64,000 bases of DNA. It comes from Arcicella aurantiaca. GTDB lineage: Bacteria > Bacteroidota > Bacteroidia > Cytophagales > Spirosomataceae. A program made the position numbers and the translations under genes. The notes beneath the pieces are model-generated. The model was given only the letters and a program-made list of their open reading frames with translations, was not told the DNA's origin and did no database searches. The stretch covers positions 89,183 to 153,182 of the forward strand of contig NZ_QGGO01000002.1 of the NCBI RefSeq assembly GCF_003148625.1, written 5' to 3'. This document shows, in pieces, positions 37,047 through 44,563 of the stretch; the stretch's first letter is position 1; each line of letters opens with the position of its first letter.

Positions 37047-37061
37047 ATTGTTTTCTATGTT

Positions 37062-37532
37062 TTAGCAAGGGTATCTGGAAGTAGAACAATTGACACTTTT
37101 TGCAGTAAATGTTAGGTCTTTTAAAGTTTCCCTTTTTTTCATAATGTAATTCTTGAATTTTGTATCATTTAGCCGAGAAATTTCGTAGGAGTCAGCACTT
37201 TTAAATGTCTTATCTGAATTTGATATTACCAGATAACCTGTGGTGTCATCTTCCAAATTTACCTCAACTGTAAAAACTTTATGTTCTGTTGCAGCAACAT
37301 CATTTTGTGTAACAACAATCTCATGTTTAGTTTCCTCACGATTAATAATTGTACTTTTTATGACGTGCCATAAAATATAAAGTTCAGAATCTTTATCTCT
37401 ATTATTGTTGATAGAATTACCATTTGTAAGAAGAACTTGAAGCGTAATAAAATCTTCAGTACTCCCAGTAAAATTTTTCAATTCGTCATTGAAAGATGAT
37501 AATTCTTTACTAATCAATGCTTGTACTTTCAT
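37062..37532 (-). CDS. Candidate RiPP precursor (long leader, Cys-ended core)
   Basis: 156 residues, not matched to a known family. The first about 138 residues look like a folded, soluble leader (LQVLLTNGNS, YILWHVIKST, KVFTVEVNLEDD). The only two cysteines are Cys149 and Cys156, in the final stretch TAKSVNCSTSRYPC, together with Ser146, Ser150, Thr151 and Ser152. This is what a lanthionine-type core needs. It is first of three tightly spaced genes with the kinase and the HopA1-family protein. The role as precursor is inference. The leader is long for class V precursors, and the cleavage site is not visible. ATG start at 37530-37532. Confidence 0.6.
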   Translation of the reverse strand: MKVQALISKELSSFNDELKNFTGSTEDFITLQVLLTNGNSINNNRDKDSELYILWHVIKSTIINREETKHEIVVTQNDVAATEHKVFTVEVNLEDDTTGYLVISNSDKTFKSADSYEISRLNDTKFKNYIMKKRETLKDLTFTAKSVNCSTSRYPC

Positions 37533-37566
37533 GAGTTATTTATATTTAAAAGTTAAAAATCAAACC

Positions 37567-38226
37567 CTACACCCCCTCAACCAACCCATGCTTCAGTCCC
37601 CAACGCATAAGTCCTATTGCAGTGCTTACGCCTACTTTTTTCATTAAATTTCGCCTGTGTGTTTCTACGGTGGTACTACTTATATGGAGGTGTTCGCCTA
37701 TTTCTATGTTACTGAGGTCTTCTACGATGAGCTTCAAGATTTCTATTTCTCGCTTTGTTAGAGGTAAAATATCTTCTACTCTTGTTTTCCCATTCGGACT
37801 TTGAACGTCTTGGATTTCTGCCAATTTCTTGATAATCTTTTCACTGAAATATTTTTCGCCCGATACTACTGTTTTGATGGCTTTGATAAGCTCTGGTTTT
37901 TCGGCACTTTTCATTACGTAACCGTGTACGCCTGCCTGTATGGCTTCTCTGATGTGTTGTGCTTCTTCGCTCATGGTGAGCATGATAATGGAGCTTGAAG
38001 ACGATTTTTCTTTTAGTTTTATCGCCATCTCTAACCCATTCAACAAAGGCATGTGAATGTCTGCTAAAACAACATCTACCTCATTATTTTCAATAAATTG
38101 TAGGGCTTGCCAGCCGTTACTTACCATTCCTACAATTTCAAATTTTTCAGTCGTTTCCAAAAGCATACTCAAACTTTCGGCTACTAAATGGTGGTCATCG
38201 GCAATTAAAATTTTTATAGATGGCAT
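37567..38226 (-). CDS. NarL/LuxR-type response regulator
   Basis: 219 residues: receiver domain (IKILIADDHHLVAESL; phospho-acceptor Asp56 in VVLADIHMP; conserved Lys in VMKSAEKPEL) and LuxR/GerE helix-turn-helix (LTKREIEILKLIVEDLSNIEIGEHLHISSTTVETHRRNLMKKVG). The ATG at 38224-38226 is chosen because it directly begins the receiver domain. Only 34 nt separate its stop from the candidate precursor, so all four genes may be one transcript. The TPR histidine kinase 3.1 kb away is the likely partner. Confidence 0.92.
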   Translation of the reverse strand: MPSIKILIADDHHLVAESLSMLLETTEKFEIVGMVSNGWQALQFIENNEVDVVLADIHMPLLNGLEMAIKLKEKSSSSSIIMLTMSEEAQHIREAIQAGVHGYVMKSAEKPELIKAIKTVVSGEKYFSEKIIKKLAEIQDVQSPNGKTRVEDILPLTKREIEILKLIVEDLSNIEIGEHLHISSTTVETHRRNLMKKVGVSTAIGLMRWGLKHGLVEGV

Positions 38227-38414
38227 ATCAAAGCATTTGTTACTCAGGAATTTATAAAAAAAATTGCGAAAGTACAACCTTTTTTAACTGTACAAATTTC
38301 AGTTCTAAGCATTGAAGATAAAATACTGACTAAACAGTATGTTTTTACTTTTCTCTACCTTCTAAACAGTATTTTTGGGGTTATTTATTCTACGGATTTT
38401 ACCGAAGACTTAAA

Positions 38415-38445
38415 TTTGAATTAGTAGTAAGTCTCTGTAATTTTG
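38415..38445 (+). promoter_or_regulatory. Consensus Bacteroidota promoter of the LD-carboxypeptidase gene
   Basis: TTTG (38415-38418), 19 nt, TAATTTTG (38438-38445): an exact consensus with ideal spacing, ending 22 nt before the coding start. It supports the unusual TTG start codon. Confidence 0.8.
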
Positions 38446-38467
38446 TAAAAATTAAAACTCTCATATT

Positions 38468-39382
38468 TTGCGACCAACTCCATTACAAAAAGGTGATTCC
38501 GTAGGCATTGTAGCATTAGCCTGCAAAGTAGATTTCGAAATGCTAAAACCTTCTATTGAATTAATGCAGGAAATATGGGGTTTGAATGTAGTTATCGGTG
38601 AATCTGTGATGAGTGCATATCACCAATTTGCAGGCACTGACGACGTTCGGACAGAGGATTTTCAGTTGATGTTGGATAATCCAGAAATCAAGGCTATTTT
38701 TTCTGCTCGTGGTGGTTATGGAAGTTCTCGTTTATTAGATTCAATTGATTTTACGGACTTTCAAAAATCACCAAAATGGGTTGTTGGTTTTTCAGATATT
38801 ACGGCTGTTCTATCTCATATCCACCTCCTTGATATTGAAAGTTTACACGCTACCATGCCCAAATTATTCTTGCAAGAAGGCGGAGAGGAATCATTAGAAA
38901 GTCTGAGAAAGGTTTTATTTGGAGAAGCACTCAATTATGAAGTTAATATCCATGAAATGAATCGTTTGGGCATGGCAAAAGGGCAATTAATCGGTGGAAA
39001 TCTTGCCATTTTATCTCATATTACGGGTTCAAAGTCTGATATAAATTACGACGGTAAAATCTTGTTTTTGGAAGATGTCAATGAATATCTCTACAGTCTT
39101 GACCGCATGATGATTCAGTTGAAACGCTCAGGAAAACTGAAGAATTTAGCAGGTTTAATTGTTGGTCATTTTTCAGACTGTCAAGACAATGACGTTCCTT
39201 TTGGGAAAACTGCCAATGAGATTATTCAAGAAGCAGTTTCTACTTATAATTTCCCTGTTTGTTATGGTTTCCCTGTTGGGCATGAACCCGAAAATTGGGC
39301 TATGCCTGTGGGTCGGGAAGTAATTTTGGAGGTAAAAAATGATGGCGTTTTTTTGAAGGATGTTAACAAGATTCAAAACTAA
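38468..39382 (+). CDS. LD-carboxypeptidase, peptidase family S66
   Basis: Cleaves the D-Ala from murein tetrapeptides (or related peptide amides); cytoplasmic cell-wall recycling enzyme. 304 residues. Catalytic triad of the family: Ser109 in VVGFSDITAV, Glu202 in LFLEDVNE and His272 in PVGHEPENW. It begins RPTPLQKGDSVGIVA as expected. The start codon is TTG at 38468-38470, with no in-frame ATG before the conserved region. A consensus promoter ends 22 nt upstream, so the start is well placed. Confidence 0.93.
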   Translation: MRPTPLQKGDSVGIVALACKVDFEMLKPSIELMQEIWGLNVVIGESVMSAYHQFAGTDDVRTEDFQLMLDNPEIKAIFSARGGYGSSRLLDSIDFTDFQKSPKWVVGFSDITAVLSHIHLLDIESLHATMPKLFLQEGGEESLESLRKVLFGEALNYEVNIHEMNRLGMAKGQLIGGNLAILSHITGSKSDINYDGKILFLEDVNEYLYSLDRMMIQLKRSGKLKNLAGLIVGHFSDCQDNDVPFGKTANEIIQEAVSTYNFPVCYGFPVGHEPENWAMPVGREVILEVKNDGVFLKDVNKIQN

Positions 39383-39442
39383 TGCTTAAACAATCTCTAA
39401 GATTTTAAAAAGTTTTCTGGTAATTGGATTTGATATTTTTGA

Positions 39443-39502
39443 GTAGGGACGAATAGCATTCGCCCATTGTACAGGAGTTAGACGAATGCTATTCGTCCCT
39501 AC
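39443..39502. repeat. Long palindrome between convergent genes
   Basis: GTAGGGACGAATAGCATTCG and its complement, about 20-bp arms around a 20-nt loop. Typical intergenic repeat, probably doubling as a bidirectional terminator. Confidence 0.75.
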
Positions 39503-39587
39503 ATAAAATCTCCATATTTATTATCATTGAAAATTTTTCTTCAACTACTTAAAATCATAAAATATCATCAATCATAAAAATCTTAGT

Positions 39588-40166
39588 TTAGCTTACCTGC
39601 ATAGATTTTCGCCAATCAATTATGCCTTTAATGGGCAATAGAATGAGTATGAAATATAAAATACTTGTTCCGTAAAGTCCTCGTGAAAAATACACTCCCA
39701 CATAAAAAATATTTGCTACAATCCATACAGACCAGTTTTCGATGTATTTACGAGCCGCCATCCATGTAGCTACCAAACTCATGGCTGTCAAGAATGAATC
39801 CATATACGGAATACTTGCGTCTGTATTTTTACTGTGAAAATAACCCGAAGCCAAGGTAAAAATGCCTAAAAAAGCAAAGCAAAATAGAGCCATTTGCTTC
39901 GAGATTTTACTAACTGAAAGTGTTGTTTTTTGCTTCCCGCCAAATTTCCATTCGTACCAACCATAAATACTCAAAACGATAAAAACCAATTGTAATTCCA
40001 TATCGGAATATAATTTTGATTGGAAAAAGGTTACTGCATAAACTCCAGAGGCAACAATTGCCCAAAACCAGCCCCAAACATTTTGCTGAGTATTAAGCCA
40101 AACGCAAAGAACAGAGGTAATAATTCCAGCAACTTCAATCCAATTTTGTTGTAAATATTCTATCAT
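39588..40166 (-). CDS. pnuC: Nicotinamide riboside transporter PnuC
   Basis: Inner-membrane carrier of about 192 residues with seven hydrophobic segments. Typical PnuC signatures are NVWGWFWAIVASGVYAVTFF, the motif IYGWYEWKFGG, and SLVATWMAARKYIENWSVWIVANIFYVGVY. Facilitates uptake of nicotinamide riboside (or, in some relatives, thiamine) for NAD salvage. The ATG at 40164-40166 is preferred over a 16-residue extension with no membrane character. The stop codon abuts an ACTAAGATTTTTATGAT repeat. Confidence 0.88.
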   Translation of the reverse strand: MIEYLQQNWIEVAGIITSVLCVWLNTQQNVWGWFWAIVASGVYAVTFFQSKLYSDMELQLVFIVLSIYGWYEWKFGGKQKTTLSVSKISKQMALFCFAFLGIFTLASGYFHSKNTDASIPYMDSFLTAMSLVATWMAARKYIENWSVWIVANIFYVGVYFSRGLYGTSILYFILILLPIKGIIDWRKSMQVS

Positions 40167-40212
40167 TTTTGAGGTATGTTTGGTTTTGCCACTAAGGCAC
40201 GATGACACTAAC

Positions 40213-40245
40213 AACGTCGTCAGCGTTTTGAACGCTGACTACGTT
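40213..40245. repeat. Hairpin of the GTCAGCGTT family
   Basis: AACGTCGTCAGCGTT-TTG-AACGCTGACTACGTT, one mismatch in 15 bp. Sits between pnuC and nth. Confidence 0.65.
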
Positions 40246-40259
40246 TCTATAAATAATCA

Positions 40260-40940
40260 CTATTTAGCTGCTTCCTTCTCTGCGGCTTTCATCACTTTTC
40301 TTTCCAATGCTTCAAAATGCTTGCACAAGCCTTTCAAAGCACATTCTCCGCATTTGGGCGAGCGAGCCACGCAGATATAACGCCCATGTAAAATCAGCCA
40401 ATGATGAGCAACGGGTACAGATTCTTGCGGAATATATTTGATTAATTCTTTTTCAACTGCCAAAGGAGTCGTTGCGGATTTTGGCACTAAACCAATACGG
40501 TGAGAAACCCTAAAAACGTGCGTATCCACTGCCATTGCAGGCTGATTATATATGACCGAAACAATCACATTTGCCGTTTTTCGACCAACTCCGGGAAGGG
40601 TTTGCAATTCTTCAATTGAACTTGGTACTTCCGAATTATATTCTTTCACCAAACGCTGAGCCATACCAATCAAATGTTTGGCTTTGTTATTTGGGTAAGA
40701 AATAGAACGGATATATGAAAAAACTTCGTCAAATTCTGCTTTAGAAAGAGATTCTGCATCAGGAAAACGCTCGAAAAGTGGAGGCGTAACGATGTTCACA
40801 CGCTTATCGGTACATTGAGCCGACAAAGACACGGCAACTAATAATTCATAAGGATTTCGATAAGCTAATTCAGTTTCTGCAATCGGGAAGTTTTCAGAGA
40901 AATAGCTAATCAGTTGTTTATATCGGTCTTTTTTGAGCAT
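40260..40940 (-). CDS. nth: Endonuclease III (DNA glycosylase/AP lyase)
   Basis: Base-excision repair enzyme for oxidised pyrimidines. About 226 residues from ATG 40938-40940; the frame is open 26 codons upstream, but MLKKDRYKQL matches the family start. Helix-hairpin-helix LPGVGRKTANVI with the catalytic Lys, the catalytic Asp in VDTHVFRVSHRIG, and the 4Fe-4S cluster ligands in ICVARSPKCGECALKGLC. All catalytic features are present. Followed on the same strand by no other repair gene. Confidence 0.96.
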   Translation of the reverse strand: MLKKDRYKQLISYFSENFPIAETELAYRNPYELLVAVSLSAQCTDKRVNIVTPPLFERFPDAESLSKAEFDEVFSYIRSISYPNNKAKHLIGMAQRLVKEYNSEVPSSIEELQTLPGVGRKTANVIVSVIYNQPAMAVDTHVFRVSHRIGLVPKSATTPLAVEKELIKYIPQESVPVAHHWLILHGRYICVARSPKCGECALKGLCKHFEALERKVMKAAEKEAAK

Positions 40941-41036
40941 TGTTTTTAAGTTATGAAATATGAATGATGAGTTATAAATGAAACGATAATCGAAAGAGTA
41001 AAACTCATAACTTATCACTCATAATTCATCACTCTC

Positions 41037-41393
41037 TTAATAAAAAGCATCTTCAAAATGGATAATTTCAGGTTCTTGGTTGGGTTTAAAAACGACTGAA
41101 ATAATATCAAATCGAATTTGTTGTTGCCAATTGGTACTATAAACAAAGTTTCCTGCCGCCTTTGTTACCAATTTTACTTTATTCTTTGTAACATTAATTT
41201 CAGGGTTGCCAAATTTAGTGTTTGTCAATGATTTTACTTCTACGAATATTAGAAAAATATCCTTTTTCACGATAATATCAATTTCGGCACGACCATAACG
41301 ATAATTTCGTGCAAGGATTTCATAGCCTTTTTGTTCTAAGAAAAGAGTCGCTAAATCTTCTCCATTTTTGCCAGTTTCAAGGTGTTTTGCCAT
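41037..41393 (-). CDS. YraN family (UPF0102) nuclease-like protein
   Basis: Small protein of about 118 residues with a restriction-endonuclease-like core: GKNGEDLATLFLEQKGYEILARNYRYGRAEIDIIVK, then FVEVKSLTNTKFG with the E-x-K motif. The family is widespread; its cellular role is unclear, possibly Holliday-junction or DNA recombination related. ATG at 41391-41393 chosen because 36 upstream residues are not conserved. It lies 96 bp upstream of nth on the same strand, so they may be cotranscribed. Confidence 0.88.
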   Translation of the reverse strand: MAKHLETGKNGEDLATLFLEQKGYEILARNYRYGRAEIDIIVKKDIFLIFVEVKSLTNTKFGNPEINVTKNKVKLVTKAAGNFVYSTNWQQQIRFDIISVVFKPNQEPEIIHFEDAFY

Positions 41394-41588
41394 AATTTTT
41401 GATGTTCGATGTTCGTTTTTTGATACTTTGGATTTGTAGAAAATAGAATGAAAGTTTTGCCGTAAAATCGTAATTATGAGTACAAATAACCAAACTGCCA
41501 CCTACTTTCTCAAGATACCTCATATTGATTAGCCAATCAAAAAATCTTTGATTAAATTTATCAAAACATCAATTTACTGAATTAAAAT

Positions 41589-42893
41589 ATGTCTCCAACC
41601 ACACAAAAAACTGAAATTCTTGCAGGTGTAAGTTCATTTTTAGCCACCATGTACATTATCGTGGTCAATCCAGCGATACTTTCTCAAACAGGAATGCCTT
41701 TTGCGGCGGTGTTAACAGCAACGGTTTTACTTTCATTTTTTTGTAGTTTGATGATGGGTTTGTATGCCAAAAACCCAATCGTCGTTGCTCCCGGAATGGG
41801 CATGAATGCCTTTTTTACTTTCACTGCCGTAAAAGGAATGGGTATTAGTTATCAAGTGGCTTTGGGTGCTGTGTTTTGGGCGGGCGTTTTGTTCATGATT
41901 TTATCGGTTTTCAACGTCAGAACGCATATTGTTAAAGCAATTCCCAAACCTTTACGTTTTGCTATTTCCGCAGGAATTGGTTTGTTTATCAGCTTAATAG
42001 GTTTTGAAAATGCCAAATTTATTGTGTCGAATCCTGCCACTTTAATCGGGATTGCTAATTTGAAAGACCCGATTGTATTAACGTTTTTATTCGGATTATT
42101 TCTGACTTCAATCTTGATAATTCGTAAAGTTCAAGGCGGAATCATTATTGGAATTGTCTTGACTACTCTGCTCGCCATTCCGATTGGGCGATATTGGGGA
42201 GATGCTTCTGCCGTCAATTTCGGACAAAAAGCTTTGGTTAATTTTCAAGGAATTTTTGCCAAACCAGACTTTAGTTTAATCGGTCAATTAGACCTTGTTG
42301 GGTCGTTGAAATTCTCGCTACTTCCTGTAATTTTTGCTTTCGTTTTTACGGATTTATTCGATAGCCTTTCAACCTTTGTGGGACTTGCCGAAGCGGCTTA
42401 TTTATACGATGAAAGCGGAGAACCTCGCAATGTCAATCAATCTCTTTTGACTGATGCCGTTGCCACTTTATTAGCAGGAATTTTAGGGACAAGTCCGGGG
42501 ACGGCATACATAGAATCCGCAGTAGGAATTGAGCAAGGCGGGCGACGTGAACTGACCGCCATCACGGCAGGAGTTTTGTTTTTACCCTTCATGTTTTTAT
42601 CACCTTTATTATCCATTATTCCCGCCATTGCCACCGCTCCTGCTTTGGTAATTGTGGGAGTTTTTATGGTAAAACCAATCACAAAAATCAATTGGTCGAA
42701 ATTAGATGATGCCATTCCTGCTTTTTTAGCCATGATTTTAATACCATTTTCGTACTCCATCACGCAAGGAATTATTTGGGGGTTTCTGTCTTGGACAATC
42801 TTAAAAGTTGGAACAGGAAAATATAAAGAAGTATCCACAACGCTGTGGATTATTGATTTATTTGCGGTTGGGGCGTTGTTTTGGGGACATTAA
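41589..42893 (+). CDS. NCS2 family purine permease (AzgA-like)
   Basis: 434-residue polytopic permease (about 12-13 hydrophobic helices) of the adenine/guanine AzgA-type NCS2 group. Signatures: VVAPGMGMNAFFTFT near residue 65, FVFTDLFDSLSTFVGLAEAA near 250 and GTSPGTAYIESAVGIEQGGRRELTA near 300. Proton-coupled uptake of adenine, guanine or hypoxanthine is likely; it would feed the hpt salvage route. Followed by palindromic repeats. Confidence 0.92.
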   Translation: MSPTTQKTEILAGVSSFLATMYIIVVNPAILSQTGMPFAAVLTATVLLSFFCSLMMGLYAKNPIVVAPGMGMNAFFTFTAVKGMGISYQVALGAVFWAGVLFMILSVFNVRTHIVKAIPKPLRFAISAGIGLFISLIGFENAKFIVSNPATLIGIANLKDPIVLTFLFGLFLTSILIIRKVQGGIIIGIVLTTLLAIPIGRYWGDASAVNFGQKALVNFQGIFAKPDFSLIGQLDLVGSLKFSLLPVIFAFVFTDLFDSLSTFVGLAEAAYLYDESGEPRNVNQSLLTDAVATLLAGILGTSPGTAYIESAVGIEQGGRRELTAITAGVLFLPFMFLSPLLSIIPAIATAPALVIVGVFMVKPITKINWSKLDDAIPAFLAMILIPFSYSITQGIIWGFLSWTILKVGTGKYKEVSTTLWIIDLFAVGALFWGH

Positions 42894-42971
42894 AATTGTC
42901 TGAACTGAGATTGGTAAGATTTAAAAATTTTAGGATTGAGAAAGAATAAATATCCATTACTTAATCCTTTT

Positions 42972-43035
42972 TGCCGTTGTCTGTGTCTCCACAGACGACT
43001 CCGATTTATCGTCTGTGGAGACACAGACAGTAGAA
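42972..43035. repeat. GTCTGTGTCTCCACAGAC long hairpin, copy A
   Basis: GTTGTCTGTGTCTCCACAGA and complementary arm form a long stem over a loop of CTCCGATTTA. A near-identical copy is at 43426-43495 and a half copy at 61739-61764. Confidence 0.85.
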
Positions 43036-43052
43036 TTTAAAATATATTCACG

Positions 43053-43349
43053 ATGAATAACTATAAAATTTTAATAATAATTACTTTATTTTTAATTGGA
43101 TTTCTTCCATTTGATTATATCATTGATAGAATATTTTATTTGTTTTATCTTCCTAAAACAATAGATAGACAATTTAACTATTTTTTTATTGTTAAATGTT
43201 TTTCTGCTTTCAGTTGGATTTTAATTCAAATTTTATTGACTAATTATTTTTTACACCTCCAAATAAAAAGTCAAAGCATATTAAATAAATTCATTTTTTT
43301 TGAGACAGTCATTCTAATTTATTTTACTCTTAAAATTTGGATATATTAA
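43053..43349 (+). CDS. Small membrane protein of unknown function
   Basis: 98 residues, very AT-rich, with three hydrophobic segments (ILIIITLFLIGFLPF; FFIVKCFSAFSWILIQILL; FFETVILIYFTLKIWIY). No recognisable family. Bracketed by two near-identical hairpin repeats 390 bp apart. Composition differs from its neighbours, suggesting acquisition. Start ATG 43053. Confidence 0.55.
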   Translation: MNNYKILIIITLFLIGFLPFDYIIDRIFYLFYLPKTIDRQFNYFFIVKCFSAFSWILIQILLTNYFLHLQIKSQSILNKFIFFETVILIYFTLKIWIY

Positions 43350-43364
43350 TGTTTTTACCCCTCT

Positions 43365-43396
43365 AACGCTGTCAGGGTTTGAACCCTGACAGCGTT
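43365..43396. repeat. Perfect 32-bp palindrome
   Basis: AACGCTGTCAGGGTT-TG-AACCCTGACAGCGTT, 15-bp stem with two-nt loop. Imperfect copy at 16259-16290. Confidence 0.85.
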
Positions 43397-43425
43397 GAAA
43401 CTATTTTGGTACAAATAAAAAAAAT

Positions 43426-43495
43426 TGCCGTTGTCTGTGTCTCCACAGACGACTCCGATTTATCGTCTGTGGAGACACAGACAACGGCAGTAGAA
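43426..43495. repeat. GTCTGTGTCTCCACAGAC long hairpin, copy B
   Basis: Same core as 42972-43035, extending to a fuller stem that begins GCCGTTGTCTG and ends CAGACAACGGC. Confidence 0.85.
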
Positions 43496-43507
43496 GTAAC
43501 AAATCAA

Positions 43508-44238
43508 TCACAAATTCGTCAACCTCTGTACAAATTCATCTTTACGTCTTTTGCTCACTTCTACGTGTTTCCCGTTATAACCATCAGATTTTAAATACTT
43601 TACTGTATGATTTAGATTTAACAAAAAACTGTGGTGGCTTCTGAAAAAACCTTGTTCTGATAAAATATCTTCGTACTCCTTTAAATTATGAGACGACACG
43701 ATTTTTCCGCCATTCATTAAGTAAAACGTAGTATAAGGACCATCCGCCTGCAAATAAACAATTTCAGAAATATTCAAAACCGAAATTCCATCAGAATTAC
43801 TCACGGTGATTTTAGAAGGTAATTTTTTAGGTTCTTCCAACGTTTTCATCAATAACGAAAGTCTTTCTTGCAAACCCACTTGTTGCCGTTTTACCTTCAA
43901 TCTTTCTATGGTTTTACACAGTTCTTCGGGGGCAATGGGTTTTAGGAGATAATCAAAAGCGGCATATTTATAGGCTTTCACGGCAAATTCGTTGTGAGCC
44001 GTTACAAAACAATTTCAAAATCAATATCAACCATCTCAAAACCTTTGACTTCTGGCATTTGAATATCTAAGAAAATGAAATCAGGTTTCAATTGTCGAAT
44101 CAATTTAATTGCTTCCGTTGCACTTTCTGCTAAACCCAAAACTTCAACGTCAGGACAATATCTTTTCACCAATTCATTCAGTAAATTGTGTCCTTTCTGT
44201 TCATCGTCAATGATGAGAGTTTTTAGCGTTTTCATCAT
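43508..44238 (-). pseudogene. LytTR-family response regulator, broken by a one-base frameshift
   Basis: The upstream part (from ATG 44236-44238) encodes a receiver domain, TLIIDDEQKGHNLL with the phospho-acceptor in FIFLDIQMPEVKG, and ends after VDIDFEIVL. The other frame resumes as FVTAHNEFAVKAYKYAAFDYLLKPI and continues with a LytTR domain (ITVSNSDGISVLNISEIVYLQADG; FFRSHHSFLLNL). The junction lies at an A4 run, 44006-44009; one more A would restore a continuous regulator of about 244 residues. So this is a frameshift mutation, a sequencing error or, less likely, programmed slippage. No kinase gene is adjacent. Confidence 0.8.
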
Positions 44239-44563
44239 TGAAGTCGTGTTGGGGATAAGCATCTGATTATCAAAATTACAAGTCATTTTATGTTTTTCAA
44301 CAACCGATTACCAACAAAGCAGGTTGGATAAAACACAATTTTTAACTATTATTGTATGACATAATTTATTAGACTTCCTACGAAAGTGTTTTAAGTCGTA
44401 AAACAACATCTTTTCGGCTACAAATAGCGAAAATTTTTCAAGATTGGGCATCCCCCCATTTCTCTGCTATGCTTTCAAAATTCCCGCTATTTTCACTCGA
44501 AAATATACCATTTTTCAATCATAAAACACTTTCGCAGGAAGTCTATTTCAACAAACCAAAATA
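44239..44563. other. Intergenic region holding a MITE-like element
   Basis: About 325 bp between the LytTR gene and the divergent M14 gene. The MITE at 44371-44544 fills most of it; apart from this no motif is recognised. Confidence 0.5.
44371..44544. mobile_element. MITE-like element with 22-bp inverted termini (174 bp)
   Basis: Termini AGACTTCCTACGAAAGTGTT and the inverted right end differ by a single base over 22 bp. Inside, a smaller inverted pair AATAGCGAAAA / ATTCCCGCTATTTTC. Both ends are flanked by TA-rich sequence. No coding capacity. Same size class as the elements at 31942 and 54554 but different sequence. Confidence 0.7.

Noticed and set aside
16259-43396. tRNA genes suggested by GGGTTTGAACCC-type motifs
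   Set aside because: They are parts of perfect palindromes without cloverleaf arms; no tRNA found.
44002-44286. Separate receiver-only regulator
   Set aside because: Sequence continues perfectly in another frame as a LytTR regulator; treated as one frameshifted gene.
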